Shown piece by piece: positions 16,193-24,960 of a stretch of DNA of 64,000 nt. Both the position numbers and the translations under genes were made by a program. The notes under the pieces were generated by a model. The model searched no databases and was not told where the DNA came from. It worked only from the letters and a program-made list of their open reading frames with translations. Every line of letters starts with the position of its first letter. The stretch's first letter is position 1. This stretch comes from Pelagimonas sp. (GTDB taxonomy: Bacteria; Pseudomonadota; Alphaproteobacteria; Rhodobacterales; Rhodobacteraceae), in the NCBI GenBank assembly GCA_025210265.1, contig JAOASD010000004.1, forward strand, positions 1 to 64,000, read 5' to 3'.

Positions 16193-16948
16193 ATGACCAC
16201 CCGCCATGACGACATACCATCCGAGGTTCTGGGGGCGCTGATTGCGCCGCTGGCCCGGCTGATGATCGACAATGGCATCGCGCTGGGCGACGGGGTCGAA
16301 TTGCTGAAAACCGCGCTGCTGAACGAAGCTCTGGCACAGGATCCAAAGGCAAGCGCCAGCCAGATCAGCCTGATGACAGGGCTGCATCGCAAGGATATTC
16401 GCCGGTTGGACGGGGCCACGCCCAGCACTGGCAAGGGCTCGGCTGCGGCGCGGGTTCTGTCGATCTGGCAGCATGATCCTGATTTCCAGCAGGGCGGCGC
16501 ACCGGCGGATCTGCCCCGCGCGGGGGCGGCCGGGTTTGATGCGCTGGTCAAACGCGCAAAGGTCGATGCCGCCCCGGCAACCCTGCTGACCCTGCTGATC
16601 GAGGCCGGGAATGTGCAGGTCGCTGAGGGAATCGTGCGTTTTGTTTCAGCCGATCTGGTGCCTGCGGATCACGGCGAACGCCTTTTGGCCGCGCGTGCCA
16701 CGCTGCGGCCGCATCTGGATACGGTGGTCGGCAATCTGCGGGGGGAACGCACGCAGTTGGATCAGGCGCTGCGCTATTCCCATCTGAGTGCCGAGGCCGC
16801 CGCCACGCTTGAGGCCGAGGCCCGCGATCTTGCGCGCGAGATGCTGCGCAGCCTGAATCGCCGCGCGCATGACTTGCAACAGGCCGAAGAGGGCTCCACG
16901 CTGTTCGTGGCGGGGGCCTTTACCCATGTTTCGGAGCAGGAAAAATGA
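16193..16948 (+). CDS. DUF6502 family protein
   Basis: 251 residues, soluble and mostly helical. The opening (LGALIAPLARLMIDNGIALGD, then LLKTALLNEAL) and a helix-turn-helix-like stretch QISLMTGLHRKDIRRL with WQHDPDFQ are typical of DUF6502, whose members may bind DNA; no function is established. The stop overlaps the start of the next gene (ATGA), and the two families are commonly adjacent. The promoter region is shared with the divergent ligase operon. Confidence 0.8.
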   Translation: MTTRHDDIPSEVLGALIAPLARLMIDNGIALGDGVELLKTALLNEALAQDPKASASQISLMTGLHRKDIRRLDGATPSTGKGSAAARVLSIWQHDPDFQQGGAPADLPRAGAAGFDALVKRAKVDAAPATLLTLLIEAGNVQVAEGIVRFVSADLVPADHGERLLAARATLRPHLDTVVGNLRGERTQLDQALRYSHLSAEAAATLEAEARDLAREMLRSLNRRAHDLQQAEEGSTLFVAGAFTHVSEQEK

Positions 16949-17772
16949 TGCGGCTTCTGACTGTTCTGGCGCTGGTTTGTGCGCCGCTTGCCCTGATGGC
17001 CGAAGAAAAAGAAGGCGGCGTGATCGGCACCGGCATCATGGGGGAAATCACCGCGCTGGGCAGCATTTATGTGAACGGGCAGCATATCCGTTTTGCACCG
17101 GATATGGCGCTGGACGGGCTTGAGACCCGCGCAGATCTGACAGTTGGCATGACCGTGGCGGCGGCGGTGCAGCGCGACGGCGCGGATTGGCTGGCCAGCG
17201 CCATCCGTCACGTGCCGGTGCTGCGCGGCCCGGTCACAGGTCCGGGCGAAGTGATGGGCATACCGGTCAGCGGCACAGATCTGCCCGCGCGCGGGCATGT
17301 GCAGATTGACGGGTTCTGGACTGCCGAGGGGGTGATCGCCACGCGCCTGCGCGCGATTGCGCAGGGTCCCGCGCAGGTCAGCGGCCCCTATGACACCGAT
17401 GCCGAGGGCATGGATCGCGTTGCCGGGCTGCGCTTTGCCGGGATCGCGCCGCAGCATCTGGAACCGGGGCAGATCATCACGGTCAGCGGTGCATTTGAAC
17501 AAGGTTTGCTGCAGGCGCAGAGCCTGGAACGCGGCCTGTTTCCCGGCGCACAGCCTGATCTGGTGCTGGCGCAGGGCTACCTGTCTGCGCCTGATCCTAG
17601 CGGGATTTACCGGCTGATCGGCGCGGGTGTGGTGGCCTTTACGGACCAACCGCAGATGATCACCCCCAGCAACGAAGTGCTGCGCTGCGCCCTGCATGGC
17701 CGGATGGATTTCGACCGCGATGCACTGACGTCAGAGGCGCGCGCTGCCTTGCCCGCCCTCTGTTTCGACTAA
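16945..17772 (+). CDS. exported DUF5666-like protein
   Basis: 275 residues with a signal peptide (LLTVLALVCAPLALMAEE). The mature part has repeated small beta-barrel segments: GEITALGSIYVNGQHIRFAP followed by LTVGMTVAAAV, then similar units near residues 95-135, 150-185 and 195-235. This pattern, short strands with a VNG turn and a G-M-x-V end, is that of DUF5666. It is translated in an ATGA overlap with the DUF6502 gene, with GGAGCAGGAAAA as ribosome binding site. Periplasmic or outer-envelope role; no activity known. Confidence 0.7.
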   Translation: MMRLLTVLALVCAPLALMAEEKEGGVIGTGIMGEITALGSIYVNGQHIRFAPDMALDGLETRADLTVGMTVAAAVQRDGADWLASAIRHVPVLRGPVTGPGEVMGIPVSGTDLPARGHVQIDGFWTAEGVIATRLRAIAQGPAQVSGPYDTDAEGMDRVAGLRFAGIAPQHLEPGQIITVSGAFEQGLLQAQSLERGLFPGAQPDLVLAQGYLSAPDPSGIYRLIGAGVVAFTDQPQMITPSNEVLRCALHGRMDFDRDALTSEARAALPALCFD

Positions 17773-17783
17773 ACCGCTGGGGA

Positions 17784-18068
17784 TCAGCTACAGCAGCTGC
17801 AGCTGGAACCGGTGCTGGCCGGGATCGGGCCAAGATCGGCCTCGCTGAGGGGGAGGACACCGCTCAGTGCCTCTTCGGGGACTTGCAGGACCAGCGCCAG
17901 CCGCGCGAGGGTCGCGTCGGGCAGGGCGCCCTTGGCCTCGGCGCCGCTTTCCAGACGGGTGATCTGGCGTTCGGTCAGACCGGCCAGCTTGGCCAGTTTG
18001 GGGCGGCCCAGCTTGCGGGCTTTGCGCAGGGTTTTTAGCCGGTCGGCATCAATCTGAACGCTGGTCAT
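17784..18068 (-). CDS. small XRE-family regulator with Cys-rich tail
   Basis: 94 residues. Residues about 8-70 form a Cro/CI-type helix-turn-helix: LKTLRKARKLGRPKLAKLAG, LTERQITRLESG and LPDATLARLALVLQVPEEAL. The protein ends ...STGSSCSCCS, giving three Cys in the last five residues, which could bind a metal or thiol-reactive ligand; the tail is otherwise unexplained. AGGAAAG lies before the start. It is convergent with the DUF5666-like gene (11 bp gap) and is not obviously linked to phoX downstream. Confidence 0.8.
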   Translation of the reverse strand: MTSVQIDADRLKTLRKARKLGRPKLAKLAGLTERQITRLESGAEAKGALPDATLARLALVLQVPEEALSGVLPLSEADLGPIPASTGSSCSCCS

Positions 18069-18135
18069 GTCGCTTTCCTGTTCCTGTGTGATCCCGCGAT
18101 AGGGGCGCGCAGTACGGAAAGCAAGACAGGCATAG

Positions 18136-18166
18136 AAAAAGGCGTCGCGCAGATCCGCGCGACGCC
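18136..18166 (-). terminator. rho-independent terminator of phoX
   Basis: GGCGTCGCGC (18141-18150) and GCGCGACGCC (18157-18166) form a perfect 10-bp stem, with TTTTT on the minus strand after it (18140-18136). It lies 29 bp past the phoX stop. Confidence 0.88.
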
Positions 18167-18194
18167 CCAGATGTTTTGCAAAGCGACCCGGCGA

Positions 18195-20078
18195 TCAGCC
18201 GATGGTTCCGCCATCCTCGCGCCAGACCTGCACCACGGAAGACCGCGGCTTGCCTTCCCCATCGGGCCAGCTGCCGCCGGGATGCTGAACACCGACAAAG
18301 GCGACCTTGCGATCCGCCGAGAAACACAACCCGGTCACTTCGGCCCCATAAGGCACGGTCATGAAGCGCGCGATTTCGCCGGTTTCGGTGTTGCCAACCA
18401 GCATCTGGTTGTTGCCCATACCCTCGAAATCGCCTTCGTTCTTGTAGTTGCCGTCGGTCTGGATCCACAGCCAGCCCTTGCTGTCAAACACCATCCCATC
18501 GGGCGAGTTGAACATATTGCCCGGCGTGACATTGTCCGACCCGGCATAGGCGTCGGAATGCACATTCGGGTTGCCCGCCATGACATAGAGATCCCAGGCA
18601 AAACCAGTCGCGCCGTGGTCGTCGCCTTCGGGGATCCAGCGCACGATCTGGCCGTATTTGTTGGCCTCACGCGGGTTGGGACCGCCGACCGGGGTTTCGT
18701 CGCCACCAGCATTGGTTTTGAGACCGCGGTTCTTGTTGTTGGTCAGGGCGCAATAGGCCTCGGCCTTCAACGGGTTGCAGGCGATCCATTCCGGGCGGTC
18801 CATGGTGGTCGCGCCGACCTTGGACCCGGCCATGCGGGCGTAAACCAGGATCTCGACCTCGGTCATGCCGGTGCTGTCCGGGGTCAGGGCCAGCCATTCG
18901 CCGGTCATGTCATCGTTGAACTTGGCGACATAGAGCGTGCCCTCAGACAGCAGACCATCGGTCGGCTGACCTTCGGCCCAGGTGCCGTTGGAGACATATT
19001 TATACATGAACTCGCCACGTTCATCATCGCCCATATAGACAACCACGCGGCCATCCTTGGCCTGCACCATGGCGGCGTTTTCATGTTTGAACCGCCCCAG
19101 CGCCGAGTGTTTCACCGGGGTGCTGGTGGGATCGGACGGGTCGATTTCCGTGATCCAGCCATGGCGATGGGGTTCGTTGGGCTCGTTCACGATGTCATAG
19201 CGCGGATCGAATTTTTCATAGGCATAGCGGCCCTTGGTGCCGATGCCGTAACGCTTTTCCGCATCCGAGCGCGCGTGGTTTTCGTCCGACGCGCCAAAGT
19301 AACCGTTAAAGTTCTCTTCGCAGGTCAGGTAGGTGTTCCACAGGGTGCGGCCCGAGCCACAATTGTTCATGGTGCCGATGGGTGACATGCCAGCCGGGTC
19401 GGCTTTGGTTTTCACCAGATCGGTGCCGGCGACAGGGCCGTCCATGGTCATCTGGGTGTTGTGGGTGATGCGGCGGTTATAGGGGCTGTCCAGCACCACG
19501 TCGTACCCTGCGCCGGTATCGGCGATTTCCATCACGGTCACGCCCTGCAGCGATTGCAGCAGCTTCACCTCTTCGGCGCTTTGCGGCACGCCTTCGGACG
19601 CGGCGGGCAGGTTGATTTTCGGGTTCACATATTCCGAGTTCACGGTGATCAGCTGTTTGCCATCCACCACATAGCTTTCCATGCCATCGGTGTTTTCACC
19701 AAAGACCATGGTGGCCTTGTCAGCGGCGATCACGCCATCCGCGCCATAGGCACCTTCGGCAGCGGCAAACAGCGGCTGGCCCAGCTTGACCAGCGGCTTC
19801 CAAGCATAGCCCTTGGGCACGCGGATGTCGAAATCGGTGGCGGTGCCGATCGGCTCAAAGGGGAAGGCAGACGTGGCAGCACGCGCCGCCGTGGTCGAGC
19901 CCATCAGGCCCGAGCCAAAGGCCACAGCGCCGGAGCCAAAGGCCAGAACGCCGCCCAGGAACCCACGGCGCGACAGTGCGGCATCCACCACCTTGTCGAA
20001 ATCGTTTTCTTCGGGGCGGGGGTCGCGCAGTTCGTCGAACTCATCCCAAGACAGATCGGTGGTGTCTTTGATATCCAT
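18195..20078 (-). CDS. phoX: PhoX-type alkaline phosphatase
   Basis: 627 residues from ATG 20078, which has AGGAAAA as ribosome binding site; the frame extends 11 codons further without one. A Tat signal follows an N-terminal extension (SRRGF at 36-40 and a Gly/Ala-rich core). Family signatures include THNTQMTMDGPVAG, NNCGSGRTLWNTYLTCEENF with a conserved Cys, HGWITEIDPSDP, RFKHENAAM, YMGDDERGEFMYKYV, RPEWIACNP and FNSPDGMVFD. PhoX is a periplasmic Ca/Fe-dependent phosphomonoesterase that frees phosphate from organic esters under P limitation, common in marine bacteria. A terminator follows at 18166. No convincing Pho box is visible. Confidence 0.93.
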   Translation of the reverse strand: MDIKDTTDLSWDEFDELRDPRPEENDFDKVVDAALSRRGFLGGVLAFGSGAVAFGSGLMGSTTAARAATSAFPFEPIGTATDFDIRVPKGYAWKPLVKLGQPLFAAAEGAYGADGVIAADKATMVFGENTDGMESYVVDGKQLITVNSEYVNPKINLPAASEGVPQSAEEVKLLQSLQGVTVMEIADTGAGYDVVLDSPYNRRITHNTQMTMDGPVAGTDLVKTKADPAGMSPIGTMNNCGSGRTLWNTYLTCEENFNGYFGASDENHARSDAEKRYGIGTKGRYAYEKFDPRYDIVNEPNEPHRHGWITEIDPSDPTSTPVKHSALGRFKHENAAMVQAKDGRVVVYMGDDERGEFMYKYVSNGTWAEGQPTDGLLSEGTLYVAKFNDDMTGEWLALTPDSTGMTEVEILVYARMAGSKVGATTMDRPEWIACNPLKAEAYCALTNNKNRGLKTNAGGDETPVGGPNPREANKYGQIVRWIPEGDDHGATGFAWDLYVMAGNPNVHSDAYAGSDNVTPGNMFNSPDGMVFDSKGWLWIQTDGNYKNEGDFEGMGNNQMLVGNTETGEIARFMTVPYGAEVTGLCFSADRKVAFVGVQHPGGSWPDGEGKPRSSVVQVWREDGGTIG

Positions 20079-20108
20079 AGGTTTTTCCTGGCTTAACAAT
20101 TGGCGAGG

Positions 20109-20171
20109 CACCGGGAACCGGTGGTTTTGGACCTGTCGGATACGCGGCCTGTGTAACGGTTTGTTAACCGT
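20109..20171. promoter_or_regulatory. two palindromes upstream of phoX
   Basis: CACCGG-gaa-CCGGTG (20109-20123) lies in the leader 31 bp before the phoX start, and ACGGTT-TGTT-AACCGT (20156-20171) is in the promoter region. The second could be an operator. Neither matches the PhoB direct repeat CTGTCAT. Confidence 0.4.
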
Positions 20172-20204
20172 AATCTGAAGATTTTCTCACAGGCTGGGGA
20201 TGGA

Positions 20205-20621
20205 TCAGCCGACCTGCTGATGGACCTCGATCACATTGCCTTCGGGGTCGTGGAAAAACACCTGATGCCATTCCTTGGCAAAGGCGGTGCCATAGTCGGA
20301 ATAGGGGATATTGTTGTCGCGCAGGATCTGCAGCAGGGCCTGAATATCATCGGTGCGAAAGGCGATATGACCGCGCTCCACAGGGTTGATGGTCTGGCCG
20401 TTCTTAAAGGCGATGTTCAGATCGCGCTGCGCCAGATGGAACTGCATGGAGCCTTCGGTCGCAAAGCGGATCTGCCCGTCATAGCCTTTGTCGGCGTCTG
20501 CCTCGGTGCGGGGAAAATTCTCCTGCGCGATTGTGTCGAGGCCAAGGATATTCGTGTAGAAATCATGCAGCGCATCGACATCATGCGAAACGTAATTGAT
20601 GTGATGAAATTCCAGTTTCAT
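20205..20621 (-). CDS. VOC (glyoxalase/dioxygenase-fold) family protein
   Basis: 138 residues from ATG 20621, where the family homology begins. Two beta-alpha-beta-beta-beta halves are seen: HHINYVSHDVDALHDFYTNI (metal His near residue 5) and RGHIAFRTDDIQALLQIL, ending DPEGNVIEVHQ with the C-terminal metal Glu. These proteins bind a divalent metal and act as lyases, dioxygenases or resistance proteins; the substrate is unknown. Single gene, 33 bp from phoX region palindromes. Confidence 0.85.
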   Translation of the reverse strand: MKLEFHHINYVSHDVDALHDFYTNILGLDTIAQENFPRTEADADKGYDGQIRFATEGSMQFHLAQRDLNIAFKNGQTINPVERGHIAFRTDDIQALLQILRDNNIPYSDYGTAFAKEWHQVFFHDPEGNVIEVHQQVG

Positions 20622-20707
20622 GACCTGCCCTTTGTAGCGTTTTGGGGGAGGGTAGGGCAGGTCGGGGAGGGGGCGCAAGTGGGGGATATCATGCACCTAT
20701 GCAGGTG

Positions 20708-21388
20708 CTATATTTCGTCAGAACGTCTTTTCGCGGGAGCGATTAGGTCCGCAGCTGTGATGCCAGTGGTTATCTGCCGTATGCTTGGGGGGACTTGATT
20801 TACTAAAGTGCGTTCCGTTCTTGAAATGGTTTCGCTGGCTGCAGTTGAATTTTTAATGTGCCTGGAAAAATTGCTTATTTCAGTTTTGAGTGAGTTTATT
20901 TCTTCTAGGATTATGCTGTCCGTTGAAGCGTTTTCAATGTCAATTTTCGCAACTCGGAAGCTGCCAAAACTCTTGAGAAAACTGTCGTGGCCATTGCTGT
21001 TTGCGGTGTCGGCTATTTTCTTTGAAAGACGGTCCAGAAAATCTTCGATCGCTGTGTACCTGAGGTCTCTTGGATATGTCAGGGTCTCAAGTGGCGAGGT
21101 GTCGAATGAAAACGGTGTTTTGTCGTCTTTGATAACCACGGTAGGTTTGTCGAAAGCCAGTCGCATTCCCAGTTCAAACATCACGTTCGCATTTCTGCCG
21201 CTGATGTCGCAGACGACAACGGGGCACTGATACAGATTTTGAACAATGCGTTTTTGAATGACGCCAACATCATCAGATGTGCTTACAACTTCAGCGGTGT
21301 ACCCAGCATTCTGAGCTGCGCGTTTCAAGAGCTTTAGAACGTCTTTCCAATGACTTTCCAAACAACCATCACACTCGGATATGGGCAT
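20708..21388 (-). CDS. nucleoside-deoxyribosyltransferase/TIR-like protein, 5' end interrupted by a stop
   Basis: 226 residues from ATG 21388. The Rossmann-like core (VIQKRIVQNLYQCPVVVCD, ISGRNANVMFELGMRLAFDK, PTVVIKDDKTPFSFD) matches the nucleoside 2-deoxyribosyltransferase/TIR-related group, whose members hydrolyse N-glycosidic bonds of nucleotides and are often phage-defence effectors. The C-terminal third is helical. The same frame continues upstream: ATG 21454 with GAGGGTAGA before it encodes 17 codons, then TAA at 21403-21401, then C-G-I-V joining MPIS, exactly how family members normally begin. So either the gene is nonsense-mutated or it reinitiates at 21388. Low GC and isolated position suggest transfer. 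Confidence 0.65.
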   Translation of the reverse strand: MPISECDGCLESHWKDVLKLLKRAAQNAGYTAEVVSTSDDVGVIQKRIVQNLYQCPVVVCDISGRNANVMFELGMRLAFDKPTVVIKDDKTPFSFDTSPLETLTYPRDLRYTAIEDFLDRLSKKIADTANSNGHDSFLKSFGSFRVAKIDIENASTDSIILEEINSLKTEISNFSRHIKNSTAASETISRTERTLVNQVPPSIRQITTGITAADLIAPAKRRSDEI

Positions 21389-21454
21389 GACGATGCCACA
21401 TTATCCATTCGAGTCACTGTTGGCTTCGCTCTTTGTCGTTTCGGTTTTTGCCAT
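21389..21454 (-). pseudogene. detached 5' part of the TIR-like gene (17 codons, then in-frame TAA)
   Basis: ATG at 21454 with ribosome binding site GAGGGT starts MAKTETTKSEANSDSNG, then TAA at 21403-21401, then TGT GGC ATC GTC running directly into ATG 21388. No frameshift separates the pieces; a single base change would restore one 248-codon gene. Confidence 0.55.
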
Positions 21455-21478
21455 TCTACCCTCGATTTTTACGATCTA

Positions 21479-21622
21479 GCCCGGCCTCAGGCCGGGCCGC
21501 GCCTGACCCTCCCCATGGGAGGGCGCGATTTCGATGTTTCGAATGGAAAATAGGGAACGTATTTGGCGCTGTCCAGCGTCACTCGGATGTTGGGTGCGCC
21601 CGCCCAGGGTCAGGCGCGGCCC
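21479..21622. repeat. palindrome-dense element with 17-bp terminal inverted repeat
   Basis: GGGCCGCGCCTGACCCT at 21494-21510 is the exact inverse of AGGGTCAGGCGCGGCCC at 21606-21622. Inside or beside it are GCCCGGCC-tca-GGCCGGGC (21479-21497) and CCCTCC-CCAT-GGGAGGG (about 21508-21524). No ORF is present. It looks like a REP/BIME- or MITE-like non-coding repeat between lepA and the TIR-like gene. Confidence 0.65.
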
Positions 21623-21630
21623 TTTGCGCA

Positions 21631-21659
21631 AAAGAAAAGCCCCGCGAATTGCGGGGCTT
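21631..21659 (-). terminator. rho-independent terminator of lepA
   Basis: AAGCCCCGC and GCGGGGCTT form a 9-bp stem with a 5-nt loop; TTTTCTTT follows on the minus strand. It is 31 bp past the lepA stop. Confidence 0.88.
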
Positions 21660-21689
21660 CTGGCATTTCCAATATCGCAATAGATGCGA

Positions 21690-23495
21690 TCAATCATCCA
21701 TCTTAAGCGCGGAGATAAAGGCCTCCTGCGGGATGTCGACCTTACCGAATTGGCGCATCTTTTTCTTACCGGCTTTCTGCTTTTCCAGCAGTTTCTTTTT
21801 CCGGGTCGCGTCGCCGCCGTAACATTTTGCGGTCACGTCCTTGCGCATCGCCGACAGGGTTTCGCGCGCGATCACTTTGCCGCCAATGGCCGCTTGAATC
21901 GGGATTTTGAACATGTGACGCGGGATCAGGTCCTTTAGCTTTTCGCACATGGCGCGGCCACGGGCCTCGGCTCGGTCCCGATGTACCATGGTCGACAGCG
22001 CGTCCACCGGTTCGTCATTCACCAGGATGGACATCTTGACCAGATTGTCTTCGCGGTAGCCTTCCATCGAATAGTCAAAGGACGCATAGCCCTTGGTCAC
22101 CGATTTCAGACGGTCGTAGAAGTCAAATACCACCTCGTTCAGCGGCAGGTCATAGACCACCATGGCGCGCGCGCCCGCATAGGTCAGGTCCAGCTGGATG
22201 CCGCGGCGGTCCTGGCACAGTTTCAGCACGTCGCCCAGATATTCGTCCGGCACCATGATGGTGGCCTTGATGCGGGGTTCTTCCAGATGGTCGATTTTCG
22301 ACGCATCGGGCATGTCGGCCGGGTTGTGCAGCTCGATCATCTCACCATCTTTCATGTAGATGTGATAGATCACGCTGGGCGCGGTGGTGATCAGCTCGAT
22401 ATTATATTCGCGCTCGATCCGGTCGCGGATGACCTCAAGATGCAGCAGGCCAAGGAAACCACAGCGGAAGCCAAAGCCAAGCGCGGCCGAGGTTTCCATT
22501 TCCGAGCTGAACGAGGCGTCATTCAGGGCCAGCTTTTCAATCGCGTCGCGCAGGTCTTCAAACTCGGCGCTGTCCACGGGGAAGAGACCACAGAACACCA
22601 CCGGCACCGACGGCTGGAAGCCCGGCAGCGGTTCCGGCGTCTGGCGCTTTTCATGGGTGATTGTGTCGCCGACCTTGGTGTCACGCACCTGTTTGATCGA
22701 GGCGGTGATAAAGCCGATCTCACCGGGGCCAAGCGAGGGCATGTTTTCCATCTGCGGGCGGAACACGCCGATCCGGTCAACGCCATATTTGGCGCCGGTC
22801 TGCATCATGCGGATCTGATCGCCCTTTTTCAGGGTGCCATCCATGACGCGGATCAGAACGACAACGCCCAGATAGGGGTCGTACCAGCTGTCCACCAGCA
22901 TGGCCTTTAGGGGGGCATCCGGGTCGCCGCTTTCGGGCGCGGGCAGGCGGGTGACGATGGCCTCCAGCACATCGGGGATGCCGATGCCGGTCTTGGCGGA
23001 AATCAGGCAGGCATCGGTGCTGTCAATGCCGATCACGTCTTCGATCTGTTCGGCCACGCGCTCGGGTTCGGCGGCGGGCAGGTCGACCTTGTTCAGCACC
23101 GGGACGATCTCGTGATCGGCCTCAATGGCGGTGTAGACATTGGCCAGGGTCTGGGCCTCGACCCCCTGAGAGGCATCCACCACCAGCAAAGAGCCCTCAA
23201 CCGCGCGCATGGAGCGGGAGACCTCATAGGCAAAGTCCACGTGACCGGGGGTGTCGATCAGGTTCAGCACATAATCATTGCCGTCCTGCGCGGTGTAGTC
23301 GATCCGCACGGTGTTGGCTTTGATGGTGATGCCGCGCTCACGCTCGATATCCATACTGTCGAGCAGCTGCGCCTGCATGTCCCGCTCCTTGACGGTGCCG
23401 GTTTGCTGGATCAGCCGGTCGGCCAGGGTGGATTTCCCGTGGTCGATATGGGCGACGATGGAGAAGTTGCGGATGCGATCAAGAGGTGTGCTCAT
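21690..23495 (-). CDS. lepA: elongation factor 4 (LepA), ribosomal back-translocase GTPase
   Basis: 601 residues, the standard length. G-domain motifs are [10 protein letters not shown] (G1), [11 protein letters not shown] (G2), DTPGHVDF (G3) and NKVDLPAA (G4). The LepA-specific C-terminal domain begins after the EF-G-like parts and includes [19 protein letters not shown] and the basic end ([25 protein letters not shown]) expected to reach into the ribosome. It helps translation under ionic stress. A single-gene unit with its own terminator. Confidence 0.98.
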   Translation of the reverse strand: MSTPLDRIRNFSIVAHIDHGKSTLADRLIQQTGTVKERDMQAQLLDSMDIERERGITIKANTVRIDYTAQDGNDYVLNLIDTPGHVDFAYEVSRSMRAVEGSLLVVDASQGVEAQTLANVYTAIEADHEIVPVLNKVDLPAAEPERVAEQIEDVIGIDSTDACLISAKTGIGIPDVLEAIVTRLPAPESGDPDAPLKAMLVDSWYDPYLGVVVLIRVMDGTLKKGDQIRMMQTGAKYGVDRIGVFRPQMENMPSLGPGEIGFITASIKQVRDTKVGDTITHEKRQTPEPLPGFQPSVPVVFCGLFPVDSAEFEDLRDAIEKLALNDASFSSEMETSAALGFGFRCGFLGLLHLEVIRDRIEREYNIELITTAPSVIYHIYMKDGEMIELHNPADMPDASKIDHLEEPRIKATIMVPDEYLGDVLKLCQDRRGIQLDLTYAGARAMVVYDLPLNEVVFDFYDRLKSVTKGYASFDYSMEGYREDNLVKMSILVNDEPVDALSTMVHRDRAEARGRAMCEKLKDLIPRHMFKIPIQAAIGGKVIARETLSAMRKDVTAKCYGGDATRKKKLLEKQKAGKKKMRQFGKVDIPQEAFISALKMDD

Positions 23496-23587
23496 GAGGC
23501 GGATATGCTAGGGATTTGCCTGTTGGTCAAGGTGGAGTCTGGTTCTTCGCTACAGTGAATCTGAAGACAGGGTAACGAGCGGCGTAT

Positions 23588-24883
23588 ATGGAAGAAGAGT
23601 TCGATCTTTGGATCAAAGAGCAGACTGAAGAGTGGCGGCTAAAATGGTTGGCGCTGCGGGCCGCTACTCGGCTGGTGCCTATATTCTTATATGCGCTGCA
23701 GTTTGGGGAACCGGCGCGCATACAGCCGTCCCTTGCTGGTTTGAGATGCCTGTTGTGGGAGTGGAGCAGGCTGGAGCGAGACGGAAAAAGTTGCGTAGGT
23801 GATTTAGAGGGCGCTTCGACTTACTACCTGGAAAGACATGCTGCAAATGTGCGACATCCCGAAGATCTAGCGGCCCTTGTCGTGCTCTATGCAAGCAGTT
23901 CTCAGTTGCCGCAGGAGATGCGAGGCAACTTTCCCCGCGACAAAGTTTACTCGCTTTTTAATTTGCAAGTGCGCGCGCGTCGTGCGCTGACGATTTTTTG
24001 TGAACTCCGCAAAATGGAAATGCACTTTCTTCCTGAGATTTGGCAAAGGCTTTTGATGGAAGATTGGGGCATCGTGAAAGGCGCGGGAAGCTATCTAAGT
24101 ATGCCATTACACTTGATGGAGTACGAATATGATTGCGCTGGAGTGATACCTTTTGAGGAGTGTGGTTTTTGGGGTAAGTGGCTGAAAGCAATGGAAGAGG
24201 GCAAGCCTCTTTCTCCTGATTTGCAGCGCCGCATTGCCTTGATACCAGACCCAATCTGGCAATCAGGCCCTGAGGAAGTCGCCCAAGAAATCGCCCGCAT
24301 CGAAGCGGAGTGGGAGGCGGAGCAGGCGGCGGCAGCCTCTCGGGCGCCGGAGTTTGAGCCCAAGGATGTCTCGCATCTCTTTGACTATCCTCGCAGTCTT
24401 GGTGGCACGACATATCAGACTTCCATCACCATCAACCAGAGTTTTGAGCTGTTCCGCCAGCAGACCGGGTTGAATGACCTGCCCGACATGCTGAAACCGC
24501 TGGAGGCGATCCCCAGCAGTTTGGAGGCCATCCGCGATCTTGTGGCCCAAGGGCGCAATGATCACACAGAGCAAGCCCTGCGGGAGGAGATCGGGCGGCT
24601 CCGAAGCAAAATTGCGAAGCTCGAAGGTGAGTTGGAAAAGGCCCGCCGCGATCCAGAGTTGAAGAAGAAAACGTGGTTCGGCAATCTTGGTGTGGTTTGG
24701 CCAGCCGTGACTTTGGCTGGAACGTTTTTTTGGCACGTTTCTGGGGACGACCTTGGATGGAAAAAACGGGTCGAGAACTTCACGTGTTTTTTTGAAGAAA
24801 TGGTCGGTCAACCGGGTTTGGACTGCGGCCCAGAACAGATCGCGCAGGCCAGCCCTGCGCCACAAACCCTCTCTGGACCTTGA
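23588..24883 (+). CDS. orphan protein with coiled coil and C-terminal membrane segment
   Basis: 431 residues, no family recognised. Residues 1-260 are helical and rich in Trp and Glu. About 265-300 is SLGGTTYQTSITINQSFELF. A coiled coil follows at about 335-365 (REEIGRLRSKIAKLEGELEK). One hydrophobic segment (LGVVWPAVTLAGTFFW, about 380-397) may anchor it, leaving a short tail. No ribosome binding site of note precedes ATG 23588. Lower GC than lepA and rpiB around it suggests an acquired gene inserted between two housekeeping genes; a role in defence would be guesswork. Confidence 0.6.
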   Translation: MEEEFDLWIKEQTEEWRLKWLALRAATRLVPIFLYALQFGEPARIQPSLAGLRCLLWEWSRLERDGKSCVGDLEGASTYYLERHAANVRHPEDLAALVVLYASSSQLPQEMRGNFPRDKVYSLFNLQVRARRALTIFCELRKMEMHFLPEIWQRLLMEDWGIVKGAGSYLSMPLHLMEYEYDCAGVIPFEECGFWGKWLKAMEEGKPLSPDLQRRIALIPDPIWQSGPEEVAQEIARIEAEWEAEQAAAASRAPEFEPKDVSHLFDYPRSLGGTTYQTSITINQSFELFRQQTGLNDLPDMLKPLEAIPSSLEAIRDLVAQGRNDHTEQALREEIGRLRSKIAKLEGELEKARRDPELKKKTWFGNLGVVWPAVTLAGTFFWHVSGDDLGWKKRVENFTCFFEEMVGQPGLDCGPEQIAQASPAPQTLSGP

Positions 24884-24960
24884 CCTAGCCTATGCTATGA
24901 GGGGCGCGCTTGCTGTCCGGTCCTGTTGAGCCGGGCCTATCTGGATATTGGGGATCCATC

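Noticed and set aside
20151-20200. Pho box upstream of phoX
   Set aside because: CTGTGAGAAAATCTTCAG on the minus strand only loosely resembles a PhoB repeat; not enough matches to claim.
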